From: Actinomycetes bacterium
Lineage (GTDB): Bacteria > Actinomycetota > Acidimicrobiia > Acidimicrobiales > Palsa-688
Length of the DNA: 64,000 nt
Assembly: GCA_021787035.1 (NCBI GenBank)
Contig: JAJYMM010000228.1
Coordinates: 25,864-89,863 of the forward strand
Direction of reading: 5' to 3'
Part shown: positions 52,276-61,648 of the stretch, one piece after another
Position numbering within the stretch: position 1 is the first letter of the stretch
How the letters are laid out: every line of letters starts with the position of its first letter
Made by a program: the position numbers and the translations under genes
Notes under the pieces: model-generated
What the model was told of the DNA's origin: nothing
What the model saw: only the letters and a program-made list of their open reading frames with translations
Database searches by the model: none

Positions 52276-53715
52276 TCAACGTTTGTCCCGCTCGCGAGGA
52301 TCGCCGGCCACCTTCGGCACCTTGCCGGCCACCTTCGGCACCTTGCCGGCCACCTTCGGCACCTCGCCGGCCACCTTCGGCACCTCGCCGGTACGCCTCG
52401 TGCCCTCGACCTGTGGCACCTCGCCGGTCACTTCGCCGAGATCTATCAGCCACGCCCCCGTGTCCTCTCCGAAGCGGGGTGTTGGTACGCCTGCTGGCAC
52501 CGTGAGGAGTTGCTCTGGGACGGAGGGGAGCACGTGTTCGAAGTAATCGCGCGCGGCGGCAGTCGTCCCGATGTCGCGTCCCGCCATCTCTGAGAGGAAC
52601 CACCGATGCTCTAGTACCTCGTGGAAGACCTCCGCCGGCGGGAGCCTCGTTGCCAGAGCGGGTGGCATGAGCCGCATGACCTTGTCGTAGACCTCGTGCA
52701 ACCAGCGACTCGCCGCCACCATCATCGGGATGCGATGGCCGGTCTGCTCCTCCACATGCCCACGGAAGCTGGCGATGTCGTTCAGGAGCCGGCGGGCCTG
52801 GTTTTCTTGGACGTCGAGGCCCGTCAGGGTGCGCAGGATGAGGCGGTCGTGGCCGGGCTCGGCTACGCGAGTGCGGATGTGAAGCCTATAGCCGCCGTTG
52901 GCGCTCACGAGCTCTACCTCGTCGGCGTCGAAGCCGAGGTCGTTTAGCTTCCGAAGGCGCTCGGCGATCTTGTAGCGCTGCTCCTCGGGTCGGATGACAA
53001 CGTCCTCCGACAGCGTCGACCATAGCCGGGCATAGCGCGTGGGGATCTCCTCGGCGAGGTCCAAGGGCTCCACGTCGGGGGGGAGCAGGCCGGCAGCCTG
53101 GAGGTCGAGCAGCTCGCCACCAACTCGCTCGAAAGCAAGTTCGACGTCGTACTCACGCTGGCCATTGCTGAGCGGGGAGTGCAGCTCGGTCGTCTCGGCG
53201 TCTACGAAGATGGCTTGGAGGGCGCCGGCGTCGAGGCGGAAAAGCGTGTTGGACAAGGAACAGTCCCCCCAGAAGAACCCGGCCAGGTGGAGGCGGACCA
53301 AGAGCTCCACCAAAGCGTCGAAGAGGCGGTCCGTAGGGCGCGGGCGGTGAGGGTCCGAATAGAGCGCTCGGTAGGTCGTTGAGTACTCGAGGTAATGGGT
53401 GCAAAGCACGGCATCGAGCTGCACGTCTTCGTGGACGCCCCTGTCTACAACTATGCCGAGCGGCTCCACCGCGGGGATGCCGAGCTCGTTTAGCTTGCGG
53501 AGCATCTTGTACTCGCGCCGGGCCAGGGTCTCCTGCATTTCCTTCAAGGCATAGAGGCGCCCACCGTCGGCGACGAAGCGCACGACGTGGCGGGACGTGC
53601 CTCGGTGGCGGATCTCCACCAGCCGGTCGTCTTGCCATTCCTCTAGCGGCAGGTGCCATGGGAGCGTGAGCAAGCCCGCGGCAATGTCGGCCGGCGGCCG
53701 GAAGACGTACCTCAT
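52276..53715 (-). CDS. DUF4032 / lipopolysaccharide-kinase-like protein
   Basis: 479 residues. The N-terminal half has a protein-kinase-like fold: ALKEMQETLARREYKML (probable ATP-binding Lys and Glu), catalytic loop LHLAGFFWGDCSLSNTLFRL (H-x6-GD-x4-N) and AIFVDAETTE in the metal-binding DFG place. The second half matches the DUF4032 domain of actinobacteria (PGHDRLILRTLTGLDVQENQARRLLNDI, HEVLEHRWFLSEMAGRDIG). The substrate is unknown. The C-terminus ends in four GEVPKVA/GKVPKVA heptads from 21-bp repeats. Single gene with its own promoter region. Confidence 0.88.
   Translation of the reverse strand: MRYVFRPPADIAAGLLTLPWHLPLEEWQDDRLVEIRHRGTSRHVVRFVADGGRLYALKEMQETLARREYKMLRKLNELGIPAVEPLGIVVDRGVHEDVQLDAVLCTHYLEYSTTYRALYSDPHRPRPTDRLFDALVELLVRLHLAGFFWGDCSLSNTLFRLDAGALQAIFVDAETTELHSPLSNGQREYDVELAFERVGGELLDLQAAGLLPPDVEPLDLAEEIPTRYARLWSTLSEDVVIRPEEQRYKIAERLRKLNDLGFDADEVELVSANGGYRLHIRTRVAEPGHDRLILRTLTGLDVQENQARRLLNDIASFRGHVEEQTGHRIPMMVAASRWLHEVYDKVMRLMPPALATRLPPAEVFHEVLEHRWFLSEMAGRDIGTTAAARDYFEHVLPSVPEQLLTVPAGVPTPRFGEDTGAWLIDLGEVTGEVPQVEGTRRTGEVPKVAGEVPKVAGKVPKVAGKVPKVAGDPRERDKR
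52300..52395 (-). repeat. 21-bp in-frame repeats at the end of the DUF4032 gene
   Basis: A 21-bp unit, GCCGGCCACCTTCGGCACCT plus one base on the plus strand, occurs four times, encoding (GEVPKVA)n just before the stop. Confidence 0.9.
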
Positions 53716-53790
53716 GGGGCCACGGTCTAGTACGCACGACAGGGCTTTGGGGGGACAGGTGCATTCGAGGGACTAAGAGGGCGGGCGAGT

Positions 53791-53796
53791 TAGGCT
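53791..53796 (+). promoter_or_regulatory. -10-like TAGGCT before the small membrane protein
   Basis: TAGGCT ends 8 bases before ATG 53805; there is no Shine-Dalgarno sequence. Confidence 0.45.
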
Positions 53797-53804
53797 CGGG
53801 TGGC

Positions 53805-54119
53805 ATGGCGAAGCTTCGTACGTTGGTGCCCTCATCCGTCCTCACCGCTGCTGGCCTAGCCGGCGGTTTCGCCGTCGCCAACAAGACCCACAACCGCCGC
53901 CTCGGCGGTGCCGTGTGGCTGGCGGCGGGTGCCCTCTGCCTCCCCCGGTGGCTCGCCGTCGGAGCACTGCCAGCAGGCATGCTTTCGGTGAGCTACGCCA
54001 GCGCCATGGGAGGTTCGCACCCCTTGGCTAAGAAGGTCGGGGTTTGGCCATCGGTCGCCATAGTGAGCGCCGGTATGGCCGCACTTGCCTGGGCGGTCGC
54101 CGACCGTCGCCCGGGGTAG
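53805..54119 (+). CDS. Small integral membrane protein
   Basis: 104 residues with three or four hydrophobic segments (about 10-25, 33-50, 52-68 and 79-98) and short charged loops. Family not firmly recognised, though short Ala/Gly-rich membrane proteins of this kind are common in actinobacteria. Divergent from the DUF4032 gene and convergent with the beta-propeller gene. The start is supported by the -10-like hexamer. Confidence 0.65.
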   Translation: MAKLRTLVPSSVLTAAGLAGGFAVANKTHNRRLGGAVWLAAGALCLPRWLAVGALPAGMLSVSYASAMGGSHPLAKKVGVWPSVAIVSAGMAALAWAVADRRPG

Positions 54120-54187
54120 GCGAGCCGGGGAGAGGGACCTGCCGGGGACTTGGCGCGCCGGCACCGCCTTGTATGCGGGTGGTTGGG

Positions 54188-55447
54188 TCAGAACGTAACC
54201 CGTGCCCAATGCTTACCTCCGTCGAAAGTCATCACCATCTCTGTGCTCGCGGCGTTGGAACCCGGCGCGCTGAGCAGCCCAACGCCCTGGTTTTCGCTGG
54301 TGAAACCCACGTAGAAGAAGTCGCCCTTGTAAGAGCTGGCCCAGGACCGGCCCCCGTTGAAGCTCCCGACCAGGCCGGTTGAGCCGGAGCTGAGGAAGAT
54401 GGTCCCAGCCTTCGGCGAAGCGATGAGGCCATAAGCGGAGCCGCTCAGTTCCGGTCCCGCCGAAAAGGTCTTGCCTGCATTACTCGAGAAGTAGAGCCAG
54501 TACGAACCGAGTGTCGCGCCTTTCGGGGCCGACTTCGGTAGAGGGTAGGCGAAACCTCCCATCTGGCATACCGCCGCGAGGTTGGTGGCACTGGGGGCGG
54601 TCGGCACTGAAAAGCTATTGCCGACCTTCGAACAGGGCGCGGCCCAGCTCGACCACTTGCCATTTCCCACGAGCTCGGCGCTGCCGGTCACACCGCGGTC
54701 GTTGCCTTCGACGAGCCAACCCTTGCCACCCTGGAGCACGAACGCACCGCCCTGCTGGCCACCCCCGGCCGGGTTGCGAAGGGGAGGGGTGCTGTCGATA
54801 CGCCAGCTGTCGGCGCTTGTGGGCGAGCTTTCGACAGTAACGGAGCCAGAGTTGTTGGGGGCCATGAGGTAGGCAGTGGCGCCCGAAGCTTCGAGGTCAA
54901 ACACGTCCCCGCTATTGGCCAGGATCTTGCCCGGCAGTACTGGGATTTGGCGCCAGCTGGCGCCTCCGTTGTGGGTTGACCAGAGTACGGCCTGCTCGGA
55001 ACTGGGTGAAATAAAGAGCCTGCCATAAATCCACCCGTCGAGGCGGTTGGCAAAACGCACTTCGAGACCGGGACCTCCATAGAGCGCCGCCGGAAGGCTG
55101 AGGGAGCCCGGAGTGCCCTTGGGCAGACCATTTGTCACGGTCCGGTCGGCTTGTGCGGCGAGTTTCGCCGGCAACGGTCTCGCTTGCCACGTGCGGCCGG
55201 CGTTGGTCGTCTCGTCGAGGGCGAGGCAGTCGCGAGCGCTCTTGCAGGGCGCGGTGCCAAGCGCCCAACCCATGCGGAGCGAGACAAAGGTCACTGAAAG
55301 AGGGTGGAACGCGCCGGCAGCCGGGGCCGCGAGCGCCGCAGGGCTCGTGGCTACCCCAAAGGCGAGCCCGGCGAAGGCCGTGCACGCGCCAGCCGCAACG
55401 CCCCGTGCCTGCCTCGAGGTCTTGTCCCCACGTTTCATAATGGTCAT
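54188..55447 (-). CDS. Secreted Asp-box/BNR-repeat beta-propeller protein
   Basis: 419 residues. N-terminal signal peptide (VAAGACTAFAGLAFGVATSPAALAAPA). At least five Asp-box-like repeats follow: TTNAGRTWQARP, THNGGASWRQIP, SSNAGKTFSAGP, SFNGGRSWASSY and TFDGGKHWARV, typical of sialidase-like and Ycf48-like propellers. No sialidase catalytic residues are identifiable, so enzymatic activity is doubtful; it is more likely a binding or scaffold protein outside the membrane. Single gene. Confidence 0.8.
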   Translation of the reverse strand: MTIMKRGDKTSRQARGVAAGACTAFAGLAFGVATSPAALAAPAAGAFHPLSVTFVSLRMGWALGTAPCKSARDCLALDETTNAGRTWQARPLPAKLAAQADRTVTNGLPKGTPGSLSLPAALYGGPGLEVRFANRLDGWIYGRLFISPSSEQAVLWSTHNGGASWRQIPVLPGKILANSGDVFDLEASGATAYLMAPNNSGSVTVESSPTSADSWRIDSTPPLRNPAGGGQQGGAFVLQGGKGWLVEGNDRGVTGSAELVGNGKWSSWAAPCSKVGNSFSVPTAPSATNLAAVCQMGGFAYPLPKSAPKGATLGSYWLYFSSNAGKTFSAGPELSGSAYGLIASPKAGTIFLSSGSTGLVGSFNGGRSWASSYKGDFFYVGFTSENQGVGLLSAPGSNAASTEMVMTFDGGKHWARVTF

Positions 55448-55538
55448 GTGCCCTCAACCACGCATCGGACGGCGATGTTCCGGGGCTGGGCTGGGGAGGC
55501 CTCCCTCGCGAAAAGGGGCACGTGCCCAACAACATGAA

Positions 55539-57230
55539 TTAGAGGACAGTTGTTGTGTCCGAGCCATCAGCGGCCGGTAATTGGCGGGGCAGCAACAAGC
55601 TGGTGAGGAGTGCCGGCGGCGGGCTGCCGTGGGCGAGAACGGGGTCGTAGCTGGGGAGCGGACCGAGCCGGGCGAACAAGTCGCCGAGTTCGCTGTAGCC
55701 CACGAAGTAAGTGGAAAGCTGGGCGGAAGTGAGGCAGGCACGCCTCCACTTGTTGCGTGCTTCGCTCTCTTCTTGGTAGCAGCGGCGCGTCATGAGGTGG
55801 AGTGCCTCCGCCTCTTGCATTTCGCCGGCGTGGACGGACACGTCGATTATGGCGTTGGCAGCGACCCGCAGCTGCATCTTCAGCTGTTGCAAGCGCACGG
55901 GCAGTCCGCCGATGCCGGCCTCGGCCATGAGGCGTTCAGCGTGGACGGCCCAGCCTTCGACGAACGGCCCATTTCTAAGTATCTTGCGGGCGAGTGTCGG
56001 CCCTTCGAACTTGCCAGCGTGGGCAAGCTGCACCATGTGGCCCGGCATGGCTTCGTGAACTGTCAAGTTGCTGATCATGGCGAGGTTGTACTCACGGTAA
56101 AAGGACGCTTTTTGTTCGGCGGACCAACTATCGGGGGTTGGTTCGATGGCAAAGCTCGTCTCACCACCTTCCTCGAGCGGGCCGGCCGCGTCGCAATAAG
56201 CGCCGCCAGCCCCCCGCCGGAACACTGGCATGAGTTCGAGTCGGAGCGGTTGATCCGGTAAGGACACCAATGCGAGCTGCCGCACCGCCTCGGTGCACCG
56301 TGCGAGGGCGGCCTCGACGCAAATGAGCAGCGTCGTGTCGTCGGGGCGCTCGCGCGCGACCGTTTCGAGGGCCGCGCTGACCGCAGCGTCCGTGCCCCTG
56401 GTGCCCCTTGCCGGGTTCCCTGGCCTGCCGGCGAGGTGCCGGCTTGCCGTCTCGGCGAGCAAGGCCTGCACCTCGTCCATCCAAGTACGGGCACGGGAGA
56501 GGACCTCGCCGGCTGGCAGCGGAGACGAGAGCTCCAGGGACAGCTTTTGCTCGAAGAGGTCGGGCCCCAGGCGCGGAGAGCGGTGTGGCCCTTCCAGCAG
56601 CTCGTGCAGGAGGCCCTCGAACTCGTCGAGAGCGTCCAGCGCCCGGCGTTGTGCCGGCTCCACAAGCGGCCGGAGGGACGGCTCGGCTTCGAGCATGCGG
56701 GTCACGTCCTCGCTTACCATGGCGACCGTGCCATGGTGGCGCCTGAGCGCAGTTTCCACGTGGACGAGCGGCGGCGCCTCTAATTGGCGCCGGGCGGCCC
56801 CAAGGCGGGCGGGGAACGCGTCGAGGCGGGAAGCAATCGCCCTCAGGCGGTCGGGGAGCGGGAGGATTTCCCGGCTCACGAGCGGGTAGATGGCTTCGCC
56901 CGGGTTGTAGAAGAGAGGATCCCAGTGCTGGCGTGCGAGCACGCTCGCGAGCCACTCGCGCCTTTTGAGCTCGCCGGCGAGGACTGCCAGGTCAACTTGC
57001 TCTTCGGCGTCCAGTCCGGCGGCAGGCAGCGCGGCTAGCTTGGCGCGTGCTGCTCCCAGGGTGCGAGCCATCAGGGCGCGGCCTTCCTCGGACAGGTCGT
57101 CGAGCTGGTCGTCGAAACGGTGGTCTCCGAGGCTGGTGGCCCACTCAGGGCTCAATCGCAGCATGTCATCGATGGCTGCGGCCGCCAGCCGGCGAAACTC
57201 GGCCCTGGCACCGGGTATATGCTCGCTCAT
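55539..57230 (-). CDS. DUF885 family protein, putative metallopeptidase
   Basis: 563 residues from ATG 57230; the frame extends upstream but runs into the divergent ABC gene. The HEAMPGH motif in LTVHEAMPGHMVQLAHAG (about residue 390) is the HExxxGH zinc-binding signature of DUF885 proteins, with a Glu-rich helix later (EGWAVHAERLMAEAG) supplying the third ligand. No signal peptide, so cytoplasmic. It may degrade peptides delivered by the ABC importer that starts 54 bases away in the other direction (inference). Confidence 0.88.
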   Translation of the reverse strand: MSEHIPGARAEFRRLAAAAIDDMLRLSPEWATSLGDHRFDDQLDDLSEEGRALMARTLGAARAKLAALPAAGLDAEEQVDLAVLAGELKRREWLASVLARQHWDPLFYNPGEAIYPLVSREILPLPDRLRAIASRLDAFPARLGAARRQLEAPPLVHVETALRRHHGTVAMVSEDVTRMLEAEPSLRPLVEPAQRRALDALDEFEGLLHELLEGPHRSPRLGPDLFEQKLSLELSSPLPAGEVLSRARTWMDEVQALLAETASRHLAGRPGNPARGTRGTDAAVSAALETVARERPDDTTLLICVEAALARCTEAVRQLALVSLPDQPLRLELMPVFRRGAGGAYCDAAGPLEEGGETSFAIEPTPDSWSAEQKASFYREYNLAMISNLTVHEAMPGHMVQLAHAGKFEGPTLARKILRNGPFVEGWAVHAERLMAEAGIGGLPVRLQQLKMQLRVAANAIIDVSVHAGEMQEAEALHLMTRRCYQEESEARNKWRRACLTSAQLSTYFVGYSELGDLFARLGPLPSYDPVLAHGSPPPALLTSLLLPRQLPAADGSDTTTVL

Positions 57231-57272
57231 TTCCTGAAGTCTGGCCGAAGGTCGCCAGTCGTGCACCCGGGC

Positions 57273-57278
57273 TAGCCT
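57273..57278 (+). promoter_or_regulatory. -10-like TAGCCT before the fused peptide ABC ATPase
   Basis: TAGCCT ends 6 bases before GTG 57285; there is no ribosome site, so a leaderless start is likely. Confidence 0.45.
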
Positions 57279-57284
57279 GGGAGC

Positions 57285-59570
57285 GTGTCGAGTGGCCCTG
57301 TGACGAGCGCGACGGGCGATTATGGGGCGACGGAACCCGCCAACGCCAAGCCGCCCGTGCTCCAAGTGAAGGGGCTCCGAGCCGAGTTCCATCTTCGCCA
57401 CTCGAACGTGCGTGCCGTAGACGACGTCTCGCTGGCTGTCCGTCCCGGCGAGTGCCTAGGGCTCGTGGGAGAGTCGGGTTGCGGGAAGACGACGACTGGC
57501 TTGGCGGTGATGAACCTCTTGCCCAACGTCGGGCACATAGCCGGCGGCAGTATCCAGCTGGCTGGTCGGGAGCTCGTCGGGCTTTCCGAGAAGCAACTGC
57601 AAAAGGTGCGCGGCAACGAAGTGGCCATGGTCTTCCAGGACCCCATGACGTCGCTCAACCCGACTTGGACGATCGGGCGCCAGATAGCCGAACCCGTGCG
57701 GATCCACAAAGGGGCCACGAAGTCCGAAGCCCTAGAACGCGCCGTCGAGGTGCTCCGCCTAGTCGGGATGCCGCGCCCGGAAGAGCGCCTCCACCAGTAC
57801 CCCCATCAGCTTTCGGGCGGTCTGCGCCAGCGCGTGATGATAGCGATGGCTCTTTCCTGCGAGCCTCGGCTGCTTATCGCCGACGAGCCCACGACGGCCC
57901 TCGACGTCACCATCCAGGCCCAGATCCTTGACCTGATCGACGACCTGCGCCGGCGGCTCGATATGGCGGTACTGCTGATCACTCACGACATGGGCGTCAT
58001 CGCCGAGCGCGCCGACCGGGTCATGGTCATGTACGCGGGAAAGGTCGCGGAAGCCGCTACTACCACGTCTCTTTTCGCTTCGATGCGCCACCCCTATTCA
58101 GAGGCGCTGTTCGGTTCGATCCCGCGCCTCAACCAGGACAAGAGCGAGCGCCTCTACTCGATCCCGGGGCTGCCGCCCGACCTGTCGAAGACCTTTACTA
58201 GCTGCCGTTTCGCGCCGCGATGCCCGTATGCGACAAAGGAATGCACCGAGGTTGAACCTCCTCTCACGCCCGATGGCAGCGGGGGGGCTCCCGTCGATGC
58301 CCTGGGCGAGCACGTGTTTGCTTGTTTCCATCCGGTGCTGGTCGGCACCGGCGAGCGTGAGGCCATGGAGGCGAAGGGTGGCAATGGCGCCGGTGCACCG
58401 GTCGCTCCAGCCATGGGAGCGGGCGGTGACGTCACGGTCTCTCCCTACGAGATCTTGGGCGTCCTCGAGGCGGGAGTAGGTATTTCTCCTGTAGGCGACC
58501 ACGTGAATGCGGGAAACAGCGAGCAGCGCGCTGACAGGCTTGCTGGTAGGGAAGCGGTGCTCGAGGTCGTGCGGCTCGACAAGCAGTACCCCGTGACCTC
58601 TGGCGCTGTTGTCCAACGCTCGGTAGGGACCGTCAAGGCGGTGTCGGGAGTGTCGTTCACTGTTCGGCGCGGGGAGACTTTCGGCCTCGTGGGCGAATCG
58701 GGCTGTGGTAAGACGACGACGGGCAGGCTCGTGGTGGCCCTGGAGCGACCGACCGGTGGGACGATCCGCTTCGAGGGCGACGACCTCTCGGCACTTCGCG
58801 GTAGGCGGCTCAGGTTGCGCCGGCGTGAGATGCAGCTCATGTTCCAGGACCCGTATTCTTCGCTTGACCCGCGGATGCGGGTGCGTTCCATCATCCGCGA
58901 GCCGCTCCTTATCCAGCACGAGGGGACCCGGCGCGAGCAAGACGAACGGATCTCGGAGGTCCTGGCGGAGGTAGGGCTCGCGCCGAAAGCCGGCGACCTC
59001 TACCCTCATGAGTTCTCAGGTGGCCAGCGCCAGAGGATCGGCCTTGCCAGGGCACTTGTACTGCAACCCAAGCTGATCGTCACCGATGAGCCCGTCTCCG
59101 CGCTTGACGTGTCGGTCCAGGCGCAGATCCTAAACCTCATGCGCTCTTTGCAGGAGCGCCACGGCCTCACCTATATCCTCATATCCCACGACCTGGCGGT
59201 CGTCAAGTACCTGGCAGACACTATCGGTGTCATGTACCTCGGGAAAATGGTCGAGGTTGGCCCCGCCGAAGATGTCTACCACCACCCCGCGCATCCCTAC
59301 ACCCGGGGCTTGATCGACACCATCCCGGTGCCAGACCCGCTTTCGAGGAAGGGCGGCCGCAAGGCCGCGATGCAGGGCGAGCTGCCATCCGCCATTTCTC
59401 CGCCGAGCGGTTGCCGTTTCCGGACCCGTTGCCCGTTCGCACAGGAGGTGTGCGCTGCCGAGGAGCCGCCGTTGCGGGCCTTCGGGCCCGGCCACCTCGC
59501 TGCCTGCCACTTCCCCTTGGAGCAGCCCCTTGAGGAGGAGCCGGCCTCGCTCAGCGGTGCGAGGGCCTAG
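57285..59570 (+). CDS. Fused double ATPase of a peptide/nickel-type ABC importer (DppD-DppF)
   Basis: 761 residues containing two full ABC modules. Module 1 (about 25-345): Walker [15 protein letters not shown], signature LSGGLRQRV, Walker [14 protein letters not shown], and an oligopeptide-type C-terminal [21 protein letters not shown]. Module 2 (about 425-750): [41 protein letters not shown] and [21 protein letters not shown]. The linker is Gly-rich. The layout resembles E. coli GsiA. It powers the importer whose permeases and binding protein lie convergent just downstream. All ATPase residues appear intact. Confidence 0.93.
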   Translation: MSSGPVTSATGDYGATEPANAKPPVLQVKGLRAEFHLRHSNVRAVDDVSLAVRPGECLGLVGESGCGKTTTGLAVMNLLPNVGHIAGGSIQLAGRELVGLSEKQLQKVRGNEVAMVFQDPMTSLNPTWTIGRQIAEPVRIHKGATKSEALERAVEVLRLVGMPRPEERLHQYPHQLSGGLRQRVMIAMALSCEPRLLIADEPTTALDVTIQAQILDLIDDLRRRLDMAVLLITHDMGVIAERADRVMVMYAGKVAEAATTTSLFASMRHPYSEALFGSIPRLNQDKSERLYSIPGLPPDLSKTFTSCRFAPRCPYATKECTEVEPPLTPDGSGGAPVDALGEHVFACFHPVLVGTGEREAMEAKGGNGAGAPVAPAMGAGGDVTVSPYEILGVLEAGVGISPVGDHVNAGNSEQRADRLAGREAVLEVVRLDKQYPVTSGAVVQRSVGTVKAVSGVSFTVRRGETFGLVGESGCGKTTTGRLVVALERPTGGTIRFEGDDLSALRGRRLRLRRREMQLMFQDPYSSLDPRMRVRSIIREPLLIQHEGTRREQDERISEVLAEVGLAPKAGDLYPHEFSGGQRQRIGLARALVLQPKLIVTDEPVSALDVSVQAQILNLMRSLQERHGLTYILISHDLAVVKYLADTIGVMYLGKMVEVGPAEDVYHHPAHPYTRGLIDTIPVPDPLSRKGGRKAAMQGELPSAISPPSGCRFRTRCPFAQEVCAAEEPPLRAFGPGHLAACHFPLEQPLEEEPASLSGARA

Positions 59571-59583
59571 CCGCCATCAAGCT

Positions 59584-59600
59584 CGCTGGGCCCGCCAGCG
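59584..59600. terminator. Hairpin between convergent peptide-ABC genes
   Basis: CGCTGG (59584-59589), GCCCG, CCAGCG (59595-59600), in the 35-bp gap between the two stops. No U-run. Confidence 0.45.
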
Positions 59601-59605
59601 CTGTT

Positions 59606-60601
59606 CTAGCGCTGCTGCAGGCGCACGTCCAGGCTGTCCCGAAGGGCGTCTCCGATGAAGTTGAACGCGATCACCGTGAGCACGATGGCAATCCCGGCGG
59701 GGTAGATCTGCCACCAGTAGCCGTCGAAGATCACGTTGACCCCGTTTGAAAGCATGCCGCCCCACGTCGGCGTCGTATTTGGAAGGCCGAGGCCGAGGTA
59801 GCTGAGCGCCGCCAGGATCAGGATCGCATCCGCGATCAGGAAGCTCGTGTTCACCATGATGGTGCCAATCGCGTTTGGCACGATGTGGCGGACCACGATG
59901 CGACGCTGCGTACCGCCCGCGACCTTCACAGCCTGGACGTACTCCCGAGTCCGGAGCGTCAAGGCTTCGCCGCGGACGAGCCGTGCTGGGCCAAGCCAGG
60001 CAATGAAGGAGAGCACTGCGATCATTAGCGGCAGGTTGGGGGAGAAGATCGTAGAAAGCAGGATCAGGAGGAAAAGGGTGGGCAGTGAGTAGAGGGCGTC
60101 GACCAGACGCATTAGCACCGCGTCGACAAGGCCGCCGGCGACGGCTGAGACCGCTCCATAAAGGGTCCCGAAGACGGCTGCCGCGACCCCAGCGGCCATG
60201 CCGATCTCTATTGAGCTCTGGCCGGCGACCATGAGGCGACCGAGGACGTCGAAGCCTTCGCCGTCGGTCCCGAGCAGGTGTTTGCCACTCGGGCCGTAGT
60301 TGGAGAAAGCGGGGTTGAGCGTCTTTTGGTCCGTCACGTAGATGTGCGGTCCGACGAAGCAAAAGAGCACCAGGAGGACCAAGATCGCAAGGCCGGCAAC
60401 GGCCAGCTTGTTTTCGATAAAGGTGGCCAGCGTTAGGCGGAGGACGCTGCCAGAGGACCTGGCCTCGCCGCCTTCGTAACGCTCGGCCGCGCCTCCCGGA
60501 CCGGGCCCATCGCCTGGTCCCGGTTCGCCGAACCCCGGCTGTATGCCAGAAACGCCGATGCCCGCCACGTCAGTACCGTATCCTCGGGTCAAGGATCCCA
60601 T
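59606..60601 (-). CDS. Peptide ABC transporter permease, DppC type
   Basis: 331 residues from ATG 60601; a GTG at 60568, just after the DppB stop, is an alternative start. A Gly/Pro-rich N-terminus is followed by six transmembrane helices: the first is ENKLAVAGLAILVLLVLFCFVGP, and the EAA-like loop is LRTREYVQAVKVAGGTQRRIVVRHIVPN. It forms the channel with the DppB subunit. Confidence 0.92.
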   Translation of the reverse strand: MGSLTRGYGTDVAGIGVSGIQPGFGEPGPGDGPGPGGAAERYEGGEARSSGSVLRLTLATFIENKLAVAGLAILVLLVLFCFVGPHIYVTDQKTLNPAFSNYGPSGKHLLGTDGEGFDVLGRLMVAGQSSIEIGMAAGVAAAVFGTLYGAVSAVAGGLVDAVLMRLVDALYSLPTLFLLILLSTIFSPNLPLMIAVLSFIAWLGPARLVRGEALTLRTREYVQAVKVAGGTQRRIVVRHIVPNAIGTIMVNTSFLIADAILILAALSYLGLGLPNTTPTWGGMLSNGVNVIFDGYWWQIYPAGIAIVLTVIAFNFIGDALRDSLDVRLQQR

Positions 60602-61514
60602 AGAGGATGTCAGCCAAGAGGTTCCCGGCGATCACGCCGACCGCCGCCACCAGGGTGAGCCCGAGCAGCACGGAGAAGTCATCTTGCTGAGCCGACTGCA
60701 AGAAGAGGAGGCCGACCCCGGGGTAATTGAACACCTGCTCGGTTATGACCGCCCCCGACAGCACGCTCGGTACTGACAGCCCGATCAGCGTCGCCATGGG
60801 GATGAGCGAGTTGCGGAGCGCATGACGGAGGAGGATGGCTTTGCGGCTTACACCCTTGGCGCGGGCGGTCCGGATGTAGTCCTGAGCCAGGTTGTCGATC
60901 ATCGCCGAGCGCATGTAGCGGCTATAGGAGGCGATGCTGATCAGAGCGAGCGTCATCACCGGGAGGACGAGGCCCCTCCAGTGGGCGAGGATGGAGGTCA
61001 CCGAATTGCCGCTCGGGGCAAACGGAGGCAGTACGTGGAACTGGATGGCAAAGATCTCAACGAGCACTATGCCGAGCCAAAAAGTCGGGAAAGAGTAGAG
61101 CACGAAGGACGCACCCGTGAAGACATAGTCCTCGACTTTGTTGCGCCGTACCGCCTGCATGACCCCAAGTGGGATGGCGATAAGGACGGCCACGATCGTG
61201 GCTAGGCTAACTAGAAGGACGCTCTTTGGGAAGCGCTGGATAAAGAGAAGAGCGACCGAGGCGTTTTGGATGTAGGAGAACCCGAGGTTACCGTGGACCA
61301 AGTGGTCCAGGTAAAGGTAGTACTGGTACCAGATCGGCTTGTCAAGGCCCTGGAGCTTGTCAAATGCCCTTATCGCTGCGGGTTGCGCCTTGACCCCCAG
61401 TTCCGCTCTAGCTGGGTTGCCAGGTAGCAGGTGGAACAACAAAAACATCACCAGGGTGACCAGCAGCAACACCAATACCGACTGCGCGAAGCGCCTGACG
61501 ATGTACCCGATCAC
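60570..61514 (-). CDS. Peptide ABC transporter permease, DppB type
   Basis: 314 residues from GTG 61514. It reads (M)IGYIVRRFAQSVLVLLLVTLVMFLLFHLLPGNPAR, the DppB/OppB N-terminus. The EAA loop is LAQDYIRTARAKGVSRKAILLRHALRNSLIPM. It ends LADILYGILDPRIRY, the conserved tail. It follows the binding-protein gene across a hairpin-containing gap and precedes DppC. Confidence 0.93.
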   Translation of the reverse strand: MIGYIVRRFAQSVLVLLLVTLVMFLLFHLLPGNPARAELGVKAQPAAIRAFDKLQGLDKPIWYQYYLYLDHLVHGNLGFSYIQNASVALLFIQRFPKSVLLVSLATIVAVLIAIPLGVMQAVRRNKVEDYVFTGASFVLYSFPTFWLGIVLVEIFAIQFHVLPPFAPSGNSVTSILAHWRGLVLPVMTLALISIASYSRYMRSAMIDNLAQDYIRTARAKGVSRKAILLRHALRNSLIPMATLIGLSVPSVLSGAVITEQVFNYPGVGLLFLQSAQQDDFSVLLGLTLVAAVGVIAGNLLADILYGILDPRIRY

Positions 61515-61569
61515 AGCAACAGCCCTATCTTGTACCTGATCTTTTGGCTTCAGATTAGCCGGGCTGCGT

Positions 61570-61617
61570 GCACGGGTAGCGGGCCCCCGAGGTTCCCCGA
61601 GGCCCAGCTACCCGTGC
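61570..61617 (-). terminator. Intercistronic hairpin between peptide-binding-protein and permease genes
   Basis: GCACGGGTAGC (61570-61580) and GCTACCCGTGC (61607-61617) form an 11-bp stem, with GGCC pairs inside. It is about 30 bases after the binding-protein stop. There is no U-run, so it is likely a partial terminator or RNA-stabilising element, as in the sugar operon. Confidence 0.6.
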
Positions 61618-61648
61618 TTGTGGCGTCCCCGCTAGTGGTCGTCGCCTG

